Assembly: GCA_033026295.1 (NCBI GenBank)
Contig: CM065188.1
Location: forward strand, 2,666,001 to 2,730,000
Length of the DNA stretch: 64,000 nt
Direction of reading: 5' to 3'
DNA from: Channa striata
Taxonomy: Eukaryota > Chordata > Actinopteri > Anabantiformes > Channidae
Shown: one piece after another, positions 26,601 to 36,644 of the stretch
Position numbering within the stretch: the stretch's first letter is position 1
Layout of the letters: each line of letters opens with the position of its first letter
Notes under the pieces: generated by a model
What the model saw: only the letters and a program-made list of their open reading frames with translations
Databases searched by the model: none
What the model was told of the DNA's origin: nothing
Program-made: the position numbers and the translations under genes

Positions 26601-29600
26601 CCATAATTATATATGTTGCCATTGTGTGTGCATAATTTTTTTAATTTTTTTTGTAATTACTTTGATGTGTGTTACGAAGAACAGATCTTTTGATTTTCAC
26701 TATCTGATCGTTCCTGTGGTCACTACTAAATCTCATGTAACAACTTGGGCGTGTAACTAATAAACTTTCATCATTTTCACCTGTTCCAGGATGGTCTGTC
26801 AGATGATGCTCCCCCATCACCGTTTCTGCCTTCCCCCAGCCTGAAGCTCCCCCTGGCCAACAGTAGCCTTCCTGGGCAGGGTCTGGGACAGAGCAGCCCG
26901 GGGCTGGCCATGCAAAACTTGAACAACAGACAGGTATACAACAGCACCACAGAAGCTGGGAAATAGAATAAATGATTGACAGTATTCAATACTGTGCAAA
27001 TATTGAAACAAATATTCACTTTTAATGGTTAATCTTGACTTTTTACAAATATATACAACTGAAATATTTTGCATTTCAACATTTTTACTGTCAAAATAGT
27101 TACAAAGGGATTATGGACACTCAAAGACTAAATTGCAAGCATTTGAGAACTTGAGTGCATTTGAACAGCAACAAAATTTACTCATATGTTGTATCACCAA
27201 AACCCTATTCAGCATAAAACTTAATTTTATCAACATGCTTTGTTTCTCAAATCCCAGATTTGTAAACATTATTTTAATATGTAATAGGTTTGTGCAGAAG
27301 TGTTTATGATGATGTGATGGCTGCGACGATTGTTGCAGTGTGTTTTACCCTCGCTGCTTTACCCACACACACTCCCAAATTTCCACGTTTGTATTGCTCA
27401 CTTATGTGTGTATGACCTTGCCTGAAGGGCCCTTTGAAATCAGATAGTTATGCTCTATCAAATATCATGCCCAGAGGCAGCCATGGCCCAGAAACTACAC
27501 TGTGTCCTTGAAGCCCAAACAAAGGCAGGCAAGGCTTTTTTTTTCTAAGCAGAAAAGCCTCTTCAGCAGCACTGAATTGGAAATTTTCATGAGACAAATT
27601 ATTTTGGACCATTTCAAAAATTTTCAACTAGTCACAGCGTCATGATCTGTTACGACTAGCTTCTCTCAACAAGTGTTCAGTATATTCTTTGTATAAATAT
27701 GAGAGTGAAAATAAACCTCAGAAGTAAATGTTTTAAAAGGCCAAATGATTTTTCCTCTTAAAGTATTTTTTTGGATATACAGTGTAAAACCCACTGAGGC
27801 AAATGTTTGATGTGTGATATTCAGATATATAAATACAATATGACCTTAATTGCAGCATAGGCTTTTGTGTGCATTTAGGCTTTTATAGACTTAACAAAAG
27901 TGATTTAAAGTAGAAAAAAATACTACTTAAAAATGCAAGTGCTACCCTAGAAAAATATGTCAACTAATTGTGCTTATGTTAAGGACCTGAGTAAATGTCC
28001 TTGGGTTCCTGACACCTCTGGCCAGTTCTGGGTTAATCAACAATGCACGTGTTTCTTCTAATACTGCTCAGCTCTGCATTACAAACTGACATGAAATAGC
28101 TTCAGTATTCTGAATAAATGTTGGAGCATTTTAAGAAGTTGTGCTTTTATGACTCATGCTTGCAGATACCCAGTGGAATGTTTGGCAGTAGTGGAGCAGC
28201 ACAAACCCGGGCCTTGCAGCAGCAGCCTCCTCAGACATCAGTGCCACCTCTCAGCTCCTCCCAGCCTAGTCTACGTGCTCAAGTGCCTCAGTTTCTCTCC
28301 CCTCAGGTAGACACACACACACACGTTATGCTCAGTTTGAGGAATATGCTTGACAAAACTTAAAAGTAGAAACATTTCTATCTTTAGCACTGTGAGGGGA
28401 GACCAGCGTGAAGATGTTTAAAAGACAAAAGAAATCTCACAAATTACTGTCTGGAAAAATTATCAGTGATTGTTGCAACCTCTTGCCTTTGCAAGACCCC
28501 TCTGTCCAGATCCTTTCTCTCCTTGTCTTCCTCATTACACGCATGTGTCTATTTCCACCTTGCCAGAATCAGTTGCAGTTGTTTTGATTTGCATTAACCA
28601 ATTTGTCATCTTCTGTTTCCACCTCCTGTTTTTCCCCTTCCCTCCAGGTCCAAGCACAGCTCTTGCAATTTGCAGCAAAAAACATTGGTCTGAACCCTGC
28701 ACTTTTAACTTCACCAATAAACCCTCAACAAATGACCCTGTTGTACCAACTTCAGCAACTGCAAATGGTGAGTTATCATCCTTCCCTCGCCCACTATTAT
28801 GTTATTCCAGGTTCTAACATAAGTGCAGGTGATGTCAAGCATACAACATCAAAATGTGTCTTACTTCTTAAAATGTTTTAAGTTTTAGTTTGTTGCCTGT
28901 CAAAAGTCTCTGGAACAATTCCAACACATCCTATTATAACACATGAGAAAGGGTGTTAAATATAATGGCTTAATATAACAAAAGATTTATTAAATGATAG
29001 GAGTTGAATGCTGTATTATACTTTGTAATTTACTCCCATAAAAGCATTTCTATTTTTCATTCTTGTCTTGGTTCTCTTTATCCAGGCATACCAGCGTTTA
29101 CAAATCCAGCAGCAGATGATGCAGGCGCAGCGCAATGTTTCTGGCCCCATTAGACAACAAGAGCAGCAAGTGAGTCAACAGGACACAAAGCATATGACCG
29201 TAAAGGTCATTCACTTTCATGCGTGTATGTCACCACTGATCTAAAACACCGTGACACAACTTCAGTATTTCTGAACAAATATTTTGAGTCGCACATGACA
29301 ACAGTGAGAAAAGAGCAAAGTAACTGTGACCTGTTGATGTGAACATGTGCAAGGGAACAGGTTACTTCTCATCTTGTTGGACTCAAGCCAACTCCCTTTT
29401 CTCCTTTTTTTTTTTTTTTTTTTTTTTTTTTTGAAAAGAAGAAAGACCTTTGTTCTCTTTTTTTGAGAACTGGTAATTTGGTCGGATATTAGTTCTCTGC
29501 CTGATGTAAAGATATGTTTTTGTGAAGAAGTGTTTACAAGTTCCTCTCACCGTTATCCTCGTTTCAGTTTTAATTTTTTGTAATCTCTTCTTTCCATAAC

Positions 29601-32600
29601 ACTTCTCCTTCCACCTTACTTTATTTTTTCTCTTTATCTCTTCTTTTTTTTAGTCAACCACAGTTTTAACTTTTTTCTGCAGTTTTTCCCTTCTATTTAT
29701 CAAATTATCACTTTATACCCCGCAACTTGTTTTTCCACCATTCTTTCCTTTGCCACCACATACTTTGATTAATCGAGTTGATTCCTTGCCTTCTTTAGCA
29801 AATACCTCCTTTTCTAAACACAAAAGAATAATTGTGTCTGTGTCTGTTTCCTCTTCCAGGTTGCACGTACAATCACCAACATGCAGCAACAGATCCAGCA
29901 GCACCAGCGTCAGCTGTACCAGGCCCTACTCATGAAACAGCAGCAACTTCCCTCTCATTCCTCGTCCTCTTCCTCCTCATCCGCTGGTCTGCATCCCCCT
30001 GGTGGCCACGCCGGAGGCCCTGGCTCCGGCAAATCAACCCTGGACCCCTTCACAGGCCCACACCAGGCGCCGGGCCTCGCCGACACACTGCACACCAAAG
30101 AGCCGCCATCTTCGCCCAATGCCTACAGCACCTACCCTCTCTGTGAGTCTAGGATAGGGTCCTCATGTGATAAGTTTTTCTCAGTCTTGTTGGTTAAAAA
30201 TTATTCTTGCTTGTTGAGAGTAGCAATTTTCTTCTGGCACCCTACAGTTAACCGTTCTCCCTTTACATTGATACCATACAGCTTGGTCACTTAGAATTCA
30301 AATTATGTGCCCAACCAAAAGCACAGCCGTTTTTCTTCCTCATCATGGTTTTGTTCCCTGGACAAGGATCAATGAGCCGCTCTGTTGTGCAATAAAAATG
30401 TCAATTTTCTTTAGTTTTCTCTAAAGAATCGTTCTTACAATATTTTGTTAATTGGAACAAAACTTTTCCACATAAAAATGATGTAATCCAAATAAAATAT
30501 GTGTGTGCAGCTGGACTGAATCCAAACATGAATGTAAACTGCATGGAGATTGGGGGTCTGTCCCTAAAGGAGCCCCCTCAGCCCCAGTCCCGCCTGTCCC
30601 AGTGGACGCACTCCAACTCCATGGACAACCTCTCTGGCAACTCCTCAAACATGGAGAACAACCTCAATAAGCACGGTATGTCGGAGGAACACGGGCAAGC
30701 TAGAACACATGAATGACCAAACATACAGTCAAGTAGAAACAAAATGAATTCACCTTTACTCTGAACATCACACATGATCATTTCCTCTGAGATCATTATA
30801 AATATTATAATATTTTCTATTGTTTAATTCTTTTTAGAAGATCTTTGAGTTGTCTGTACAGAGATGGATGGACTTTTTGAATGATGGCAGTTGCTCAATA
30901 TTTGTAATTTGCAGTGTGTAATTGTAAAGATATCTAGCTGTGGATATCCTGGTTACAACAGTCACCTTTCAAGTGCTGTAAAACATGACTGAAATCATAA
31001 TTCATGTCAGCTACCCACTGTGACACAGTTGAGCCTTAGATTGTTTTTGCAGATAAAAAAAACTCAAAACTGACACAAGCTTATTATCAAATTTGTTTTT
31101 CACACTTTGGAACTGCAAGCTCATTCTTGGGTAACAATCTCACCGCCTAAACTGCCACAACATTTCTCAGAATTGTTTTTCTAGTTGTGTGTGCAGACGT
31201 CTACAGACATTACAATATGCCAGCCTTAAACAATAAAATTGTCATCAATTGTTATTTCCGTGTACTATGGAAATGTGGTGACTTTCATAAAGAAAGTTAG
31301 TGTATAGATTCCATTATCTTACAGATGTATCACACAAATGACAATTTACTCTGAAAAGGTCCTAGATCTCTTTAGAAATAATTGTTAGTTTATTTTATAA
31401 AGAGAAAGGAGATTGCACAATGTGCAATATAATTTTATAACACAATTCCTCTAACTTGCTATTATAAAAAAAACTTTTTACAGTGTTTAACTGTATTTAC
31501 TCATACTTAATTTAGTTTTCTTTTTATTTGTGTGTGTCTATCCTAGGTGCCATATCTGCTGCCTCTACCCTGGGCCCCCCTGGGAAGCCCCCTCAGCTGG
31601 AGGACTCATACACCGCTTACAATCTAATATCCAGCTCTGAGTCCCCTAGCAGCCCCCTGGTGACCCCAGATAGCTGGGGCCAGGGCAAGAGTCCCAATGA
31701 AAAGATCACCAATGGGACCAACATTAACTGGCCCCCAGGTGAGGAGGAGATGCAAATAACAAATGTTAAAGCTGTGAGCTTTACAATACGTGCTGTGACT
31801 TTTCTTGTTTAATTTTTAAGTTTAGTGTTTTAGTAGGGCTTCTCACAGCTGGGGAAATATATTTAAGATCGCTACCTCAAAAAGACCATTAAATCTACAC
31901 TCTACTGCAAAAATAGACCTTTTTTACGACGGGTCACAGTAGGTGAAGTACATGTTACTCATTACTGTTTCTGACTGTCCCAGTCACCCATGACGGTGTG
32001 ACAATGAGCCGACAGGAACAACACCAGGACTGAAACTGAGTCATTTAAGAAAAAAAGATTCATGATTTATTTTAATATTGATGCACGTGCTTTTCCTACT
32101 GTGTCATGATGTGATCAGTGTGAGTATGAAGTGGGGACTTTTAAGACCTGTATTGTCCTGCATGGCAGGAGTAAAATATTTCGATGTTGGGACAACATAG
32201 ATTTTACATGCAGCGTGCAAACACTGCAGGTCCACAAGTAAGGAATTCAATAAATTCCTTTATTCCAGTTCCACCAGTCTGAGAATAATTATTAAAAGAA
32301 CAGGGGCGCCAAAGGTTTAATCAGTGAAAAAACCCATTAGATGTAAGTCTGCAAGTTTCTCATCTTGATATTGTATTGACTCTGAGTTTATGTGCATTTA
32401 AGTAATCAAATTACAGTCAGCTTTCTCAAGTAAGCTGATTTCTCAACTGCCATGTAAATGTGGAACACTCAAATGTGAAATCTCGTTTCCCTTAGTAGAT
32501 TTCTCATACAGAAATGTGCCTGTTTCTTCCAGGTATATGCATAACCTACTCAGCTTTTTCCAAGAGCACAGACAGGACAAGCAGCTGAGTGAAAGGCTCA

Positions 32601-35600
32601 GTGAAAAGACGTTACAAATGATCCTTTAAACAGTTTGCACCATATAAAGTTGTTCTGTCACTTGTCTCTGCTCTTGTTTCTCACTTTGCTGTCAGCTCTG
32701 ATACACACAGCAAAAAACATCACGAAGCAGCAGCAGCACTGACTCATACTTCCAAAATAGGTCTGAGGTAGAAGAGCAATCGGCTTACCGATCTGTATAT
32801 GCATATTTCTGCTTACCACCTTTCCTAAGTGCACAAAAACACTTTCCCAATAGCCTGAGATGCCTGGCTCTGGTTAATTGCATGTAAACACAGATGGCAC
32901 TGATGCTTTAATTTTCTCCCTCAGAGTTCTGCCCAGGTGTGCCATGGAAAGGCCTTCAGAACATTGACCCCGAAAATGACCCCAACATGACCCCTGGCAG
33001 CGTCCCCAGCGGTCCCACTATCAACACCAACATCCACGATGTCAACCGATACCTGCTGCGCGACAGGAACGGAGGTATTCACACAAGCAAGGCCACAAAC
33101 AATCGCTAAACTCCAAAAATGTGCCAAATGATTCGCTTGCACGAGCTCACCGACGACTCCGTCTCGACTTCGGCGCATGCTTGGGGCCGCGTGCGCTCGT
33201 ACGGTCACTGACATCAAGTCATTTGTTTGTTTTTCTGTCTCTGCTCACGACACTGCACAACCGCGTAGCGACTTCCCCAGCTCCTCCACTTCAGAATGGC
33301 TCTCTGCCTGCCACCAGCAGCGACTGGCCAATCTGTGGCTACACTTTCTCTTTCAGTCTGTCGTCCTCTGATGGAGACAGCTCAGGTGCACATCCAAAGT
33401 GTCTCCCTTACATATGTGGACCTGCTAAACCTCTCTTCTTCCTAACGGGAGCCCTAATATCCGTAGAACAGTGATTCAGCATTGTCTTATATTCCGTGCT
33501 CAGCGTAAACCGTACCCAAGCCCTGACCTATATTTATGACCCTTCTAACACCTGCGTGTTTCCTCTCTCTGGTAGACAACATCTATACTGATACTATAAC
33601 AGCTACATTACCAAAATATGAGCTTATCCACCTGTGCCTCTAAATTAGACCACAAAAAAAGCCCCATACCAGCTGGTCACAGCATCAGTACACACTATGT
33701 TGGTGTGCCACATCTGATATTTTTTAGAATAGTTTTTTGTGCCAGTTTCATGTGAACATGCTATAAATATTTCTTAAACGAATTCTAGAATACCAGGCGT
33801 TAGAGGATCCGATTAATGTCATGAAACGGCACGACTGAAAAGGATTACTTTCTAACGCATGTAGAATTTTCGGTAAAACGTTTAGTAGTCTTGTTGTCTT
33901 GTCCATATGAGTATGGACAGCAAGCGTTAAGTGAGCTGGCTTTGTTCTTTGACCTATGACTCTGTTCACACTGTTCCTAGAGGAGTGTTGTCTGGACCTT
34001 CATCCTCTCTAAACTATCCTTTGCCTACCCGTCTTCTCTCCATGTAAAGGTAAACTCTCCGACATGAAGTCCGCCTGGTCCCCAGGACCCATCTCCCAGA
34101 GCCAAGCCTCTCTGTCCCATGAGCTGTGGAAAGTCCCCCAGGGGCCTCGCAGCACCACCGCTCCTTCTCGACCCCCACCAGGCCTTACCAATACCAAGTC
34201 CTCCTCCACCTGGGGTGGGAACTCACTGGGCCTGGCCCAGGGCTGGAGTGGCTCCTACACCTCTGGTGAGCACTCTCCTCCACATCAGCAAACAGCCTCA
34301 TTTAAACGCCCATGCAGCATTCACCCAGATCTTATAACCGACCTTAAGTAAGAAGAAGAGAAATCCATTTGTTACCACAGGTTAATGCAAAAGTTTGTGT
34401 CCCCTTATTTTAAATAGCAAAAAGAGCAAACAAAAATGTTATATCCTCAACGCATATTCAGCTTGTACAAATGTTCTTTCATCAGAAATTAGTTATTTAC
34501 TATTAATTTATTAAGGCAAACTTTATCACTGATTGATATATATATTTTGTATTTAACTATAGTTTTTAATAAACTCTTTGACCAATTTTCTTACTTCGGA
34601 TGAAGAAACATAATAAATAATGAATTATTTAAATTTATTAAAATGCAATTATTTTAACGTAGAACATAGTATTTAAAGCTGAGCATGTATTAAATGCTAT
34701 GTTAAGCAAAAATATTTTTTGTTTTCCTTTTTTATCAATTTGTGCGTGATACCCACGTACCTTTTGTACATTGGAACTGTTGAATCAAACTGGCAGTTCT
34801 CATTTAGTGCCATTTGTGACACCCACACTAAATCAAGAAGTAGGAAAAAAAACCTGATTTGAAGGCAGTTTTTACGAAAACTGAAAGCACAGATATCAGC
34901 CTCTCTATGATGTATTTCACACACAGCGAGCACACGCGTGGCTGACTTAAGACGCAAAGGTGTGGTGTAGTTTTCGGCAGCGATCGCGTGTTCACAGCGC
35001 TTGGTGTGTATGCGGTGAATGCTGTGTAGCGAACACACCCTGCTAAACTGACATTTTGAGGTTTACCGGCTCCTTAAAAGCCACATTTAAACACACATGA
35101 CCTTGTTTTGACACAACACCTCTATATGAATGCAAATCGAAGAGGAAAGCCTGCTTTCAGTAGTGCAGACAAGAATAGTGCCTGGAAATAGTTGTTGGTG
35201 AAAGAAGTCATGTTTTCTTCTGTTAAAAAACGTAGACAGTGTGACCATCAGTTTTTCCCAGCCTTTTTACATGACACATTTGACAGTGTGTTCATTTTCT
35301 GTTACAGAGGGAACCACTTGGAGTACTGACAGCTCCAACAGGACCAGCAGCTGGCTGGTGCTGAGAAATCTTACCCCACAAGTACGTGCTTGGATTCTTG
35401 CTAGAAGGAGGCTACAGTGTATTAAAATTAAGCTGCAGTACACATCCACTGATGAATCAGTGTCACGTGTATGAAAAAATATCAAATGGATACACTGTGT
35501 ATTTAATATTTAGGTGAATGAATACATTTTAGTTGTCACTGTAGTTATGTGATGTCTTTTGTGATCCAGATTGATGGTTCGACTCTGCGGACCCTGTGCA

Positions 35601-36644
35601 TGCAACACGGCCCCCTGATTACATTCCACCTCAACCTGACCCAGGGCAACGCTGTGGTGCGCTACAGCTCCAAGGACGAGGCCTCCAAGGCCCAGAAGTC
35701 TCTGCACATGTGAGGCTTTAATGCGCTTTGTGTTCAAGTGACAATGAAAACGGGGAACACTTGAAGGGAAAGCCCGATGTTCCTGATAACTTATTTGTGT
35801 TTTCCCACGCTGGGAACAGTTCAGCTTTTTAGACGAGCGCAGACAATGTTATTTTTGTTCTTGGGTAGTCACATGGAGGAGGAGGTGGGCAGTCATGCTG
35901 TGGTCAGCTGTATGATAATACAGTTAAAATTGTTTCAGTTATCGTAAAAATTATTATGAAATGGAAAAAGAGTATAGGGTGTGTGTGTGTGTGTGAGGGG
36001 ACAGTTGTTCGCAATTTATCTGTAAGCCCTAATTTTGGTCTCCTAATGGTGGCAGCCACTGCAGTGGGTAGTCATAGTACTAAATGCAAGACATGTGACC
36101 CACTTATATTATCGAACTGTATTTAAGGTGCACTGCATCAGTGTGACCAAGCCCTGAATAAACACTCCACTTTGTGTCAGGTGTAGCCTTGCCCAGTTCA
36201 CAGACCACCCTTTTAAAACACAAAAACTATTAGTTTGTTATTTCTGGAGGAATACCTTCTAAGACAAATGATTTTTCTCTGTTACCTTCTGTAAGGTGTG
36301 TGCTTGGAAACACCACCATCCTGGCGGAGTTTGCCGGCGAGGAGGAGGTGAACCGCTTCTTTGCACAAGGCCAGTCGCTAGGGTCAAACACCACTAGCTG
36401 GCAGGCCAACCCAGGAACCAATCAAAACCGGATGGGCGGGGCGGCGCAGTCCCATTCAATTGGCCAGTGGAGCAGCGGTGGCAGCGGAGGCAAAGCCAGC
36501 GGAGGCGACCTGCTGTGGGGCGGGGTGCCCCAGTACTCCAGCCTGTGGGGGCCGCCGAGCGGAGAGGATGCCCGTGTGATCGGAAGTCCCACCCCCATTA
36601 ACACCCTGCTGCCTGGAGATCTGCTGAGTGGGGAGTCCATGTAA
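3576..36644 (+). CDS. tnrc6c: tnrc6c: GW182-family miRNA silencing scaffold (22 coding exons)
   Basis: Coding exons: 3576-3638, 3952-3973, 12569-12970, 21660-24113, 24784-24987, 25534-25700, 25807-25884, 26039-26096, 26380-26522, 26790-26933, 28166-28306, 28648-28767, 29086-29169, 29860-30142, 30511-30675, 31547-31738, 32925-33074, 33269-33385, 34050-34265, 35308-35381, 35570-35709, 36296-36644. All junctions are GT-AG with matching phases; total 5766 nt, 1921 residues plus stop. Family knowledge: GW182 proteins bind Argonaute through Trp-containing repeats, and recruit poly(A)-binding protein and the CCR4-NOT and PAN deadenylases in the cytoplasm (P bodies). Seen here: about thirty GW/WG pairs, a UBA domain (about 1109-1155), a Gln-rich stretch, PAM2 (about 1567-1580) and an RRM (about 1750-1825). 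The paralogue is C because blocks such as LNLNPNANPSAWPVLGHEG, EFCPGVPWKGLQNIDPEND and the terminus PGDLLSGESM match TNRC6C, not the SVDHLGGGGESM end I recall for TNRC6A/B. Whether this is one of two teleost tnrc6c copies cannot be told from here. Confidence 0.95.
3952..3973 (+). CDS. tnrc6c: tnrc6c micro-exon 2 (22 nt)
   Basis: This 22-nt exon encodes AADQKPK plus one base (phase 1). It sits between a CTCTCTCCCTGCAG acceptor and a GTGAGA donor. It continues the lysine-rich N-terminus and joins to VPEPAPTKP in the exon at 12569. It is too short to see as an open frame and is supported by splice sites and by homology to the QKKAADQK-type N-terminus of TNRC6 proteins. Confidence 0.75.
6352..6374. 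repeat. (AC)11 microsatellite
   Basis: Pure AC run in tnrc6c intron 2. Confidence 0.9.
10801..10830. repeat. (GT)15 microsatellite
   Basis: Thirty bases of pure GT in the tnrc6c intron. Confidence 0.9.
11095..11118. repeat. (AC)12 microsatellite
   Basis: Pure AC run immediately before the CCAAT/GC-rich segment at 11.14 kb. Confidence 0.9.
11617..11643 (+). repeat. CAG(9) trinucleotide repeat in tnrc6c intron
   Basis: Nine uninterrupted CAG units in the intron between coding exons 2 and 3, preceded by AGTC. It is not in a recognised exon. Confidence 0.9.
12569..12970 (+). CDS. tnrc6c: tnrc6c exon 3: conserved PPREVPPRF block and poly-Ser tract
   Basis: Encodes residues 30-162. It begins with a Pro/Ser-rich segment and a Gln tract. 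It then carries the conserved TNRC6 block VRYPPREVPPRFRQQEHKQL followed by LKRGQPLPAG, and ends in a long Ser/Thr run (LSSSSSSSSPSSSYSSSS). The acceptor is TCCATCCAG and the donor AG|GTTTGT, phase 1 at both ends, so the exon could be skipped without changing the frame. The open frame runs on into the intron, but that extension has no homology. Confidence 0.88.
12971..21659 (+). other. tnrc6c: tnrc6c intron 3 (8.7 kb)
   Basis: Long intron without recognisable exons. It contains a TG/CTGCG minisatellite (19776-19863), poly-T runs (19352-19400), a near-perfect palindrome (19576-19600), a degenerate tRNA-like segment near 20405-20450 and a possible decayed MITE (16720-16900). The polypyrimidine tract before exon 4 is unusually long (about 21480-21658). 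Confidence 0.75.
19776..19863. repeat. TG-rich minisatellite with CTGCG units
   Basis: Repeated GTGTGTGTCTGCG-type units of 12-14 bp, about five copies, then pure GT. It gives spurious Cys/Val and Thr/His open frames on the two strands. Confidence 0.85.
21660..24113 (+). CDS. tnrc6c: tnrc6c exon 4: large GW-repeat (Argonaute-binding) exon
   Basis: This exon gives residues 164-980 and nearly all of the GW repeats, in a Gly/Ser/Asn/Thr-rich, unstructured background. Examples are RGWGSE, TGWGGQSP, SGWGQTP, SGWGDPL, RGWGNS and SSWGEAS. In the family, tryptophans in this region insert into pockets of the Argonaute PIWI domain. The conserved block TGWEEPSPPSIRRKMEIDDG, then TSTWGDPS, lies at about residues 853-881. 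A His/Asn-rich low-complexity run follows near the exon end. An in-frame ATG at 21917 (M249) matches the start of the short human isoform. Acceptor TCTCATTAG, donor CAG|GTAAAG. Confidence 0.95.
24784..25700 (+). CDS. tnrc6c: tnrc6c exons 5-6 (24784-24987, 25534-25700): last GW motifs
   Basis: Two exons separated by a 546-nt intron. Exon 5 encodes GWGELPSVQPKSEPAWGEP, then VDNGTSAWGKPP, a strongly conserved GW182 segment. Exon 6 encodes GPKSMQDGWGNGGEEMSMS, then GQWETEDGDMWNSPTSQES. Both carry Trp motifs that extend the Argonaute-binding region toward the UBA domain. Donors are GTAATA and GTCAGA; exon 6 ends in phase 0. Confidence 0.88.
25807..26522 (+). CDS. tnrc6c: tnrc6c exons 7-9 (25807-25884, 26039-26096, 26380-26522): UBA domain
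   Basis: Three short exons encode the UBA-like domain, with DEVWIMNRLIKQLTDMGF in exon 7, PRDPAEEALKSNNMNLDQAM in exon 8 and ALLEKKTDLDKRG in exon 9. The MGF loop and the third helix NNMNLDQAMSALL are typical UBA landmarks. In GW182 proteins this domain lies between the GW region and the Q-rich region, and its ligand is not well defined. The exons are 78, 58 and 143 nt with phases 0, 1 and 0. Confidence 0.9.
26790..28306 (+). CDS. tnrc6c: tnrc6c exons 10-11 (26790-26933, 28166-28306)
   Basis: Exon 10 encodes the conserved PSPFLPSPSLKLPLANSSLP and ends AMQNLNNRQ. Exon 11 encodes MFGSSGAAQTRALQQQPPQ and ends RAQVPQFLSPQ. Both are whole-codon exons (48 and 47 codons), so either could be a cassette. 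A 1.2-kb intron separates them. Role: linker between the UBA and Q-rich regions; no enzymatic domain. Confidence 0.88.
26934..28165 (+). other. tnrc6c: tnrc6c intron 10 (1.2 kb)
   Basis: AT-rich intron between two whole-codon exons. I see no further exon, repeat or hairpin of note in it. Confidence 0.7.
28648..30142 (+). CDS. tnrc6c: tnrc6c exons 12-14 (28648-28767, 29086-29169, 29860-30142): Gln-rich region
   Basis: Exon 12 encodes LLQFAAKNIGLNPALLTSPI and a QLQQLQM end. Exon 13 encodes AYQRLQIQQQMMQAQRNV. Exon 14 starts VARTITNMQQQIQQHQRQLY and then becomes Ser/Pro/His-rich. The glutamine-rich region of GW182 proteins is linked to P-body localisation and self-association. Exons 12 and 13 are whole-codon units. 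A 28-nt poly-T run lies in the intron before exon 14. Confidence 0.88.
29405..29432. repeat. Poly-T tract of 28 nt
   Basis: Homopolymer run in the intron before the Q-rich exon at 29860. Length is prone to sequencing error. Confidence 0.85.
30511..31738 (+). CDS. tnrc6c: tnrc6c exons 15-16 (30511-30675, 31547-31738)
   Basis: Exon 15 encodes GLNPNMNVNCMEIGGLSLKE, then SRLSQWTHSNSMDNL, matching the conserved LNPNMNVNSMDM block of TNRC6C. Exon 16 encodes GAISAASTLGPPGKPPQLED and ends NGTNINWPP, the first half of PAM2. Both start and end in phase 1. The 871-nt intron between them is AT-rich and shows no further exon. Confidence 0.87.
31739..32924 (+). other. tnrc6c: tnrc6c intron 16, interrupting PAM2
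   Basis: A 1186-nt phase-1 intron that splits the PAM2 motif between NWPP and EF. It has a pyrimidine-rich acceptor. A short CAG run lies near 32729-32740. No other feature is seen. Confidence 0.75.
32925..33074 (+). CDS. tnrc6c: tnrc6c exon 17: second half of PAM2
   Basis: Encodes EFCPGVPWKGLQNIDPENDP and then MTPGSVPSGPTINTNIHDVN. In GW182 proteins PAM2 binds the MLLE domain of cytoplasmic poly(A)-binding protein; the Phe of EF and the nearby Trp are key contacts. Phase 1 at both ends. The acceptor is CTCCCTCAG and the donor GAG|GTATTC. Confidence 0.9.
33269..34265 (+). CDS. tnrc6c: tnrc6c exons 18-19 (33269-33385, 34050-34265)
   Basis: Exon 18 encodes SPAPPLQNGSLPATSSDWPI and a Ser-rich end, matching SPPSSQNATLPSSSAWP of human TNRC6C. 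Its acceptor, CGCGTAG, is weak next to the exon, so it may be alternatively used; it is 117 nt and phase 1 at both ends. Exon 19 encodes GKLSDMKSAWSPGPISQSQA, then SLSHELWKVP and PSRPPPGLTN, the conserved segment before the RRM that carries Trp motifs used for deadenylase recruitment in the family. Confidence 0.82.
34266..35307 (+). other. tnrc6c: tnrc6c intron 19 (1.0 kb)
   Basis: AT-rich intron before the RRM exons. Apart from ordinary A/T runs, nothing stands out. Confidence 0.7.
35308..36644 (+). CDS. tnrc6c: tnrc6c exons 20-22 (35308-35381, 35570-35709, 36296-36644): RRM and C-terminus
   Basis: The RRM starts at SSWLVLRNLTPQ (exon 20), continues with IDGSTLRTLCMQHGPLITFH and NAVVRYSSKDEASKAQKSLH (exon 21), and ends with TTILAEFAGEEEVNRFFAQG (exon 22). 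GW182 RRMs lack the usual aromatic RNA contacts and are thought not to bind RNA. The C-terminal part holds STSW, GQW, DLLWGG and SLWGPP motifs, a region that binds CCR4-NOT, and ends GDLLSGESM with a TAA at 36642-36644. Confidence 0.93.
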
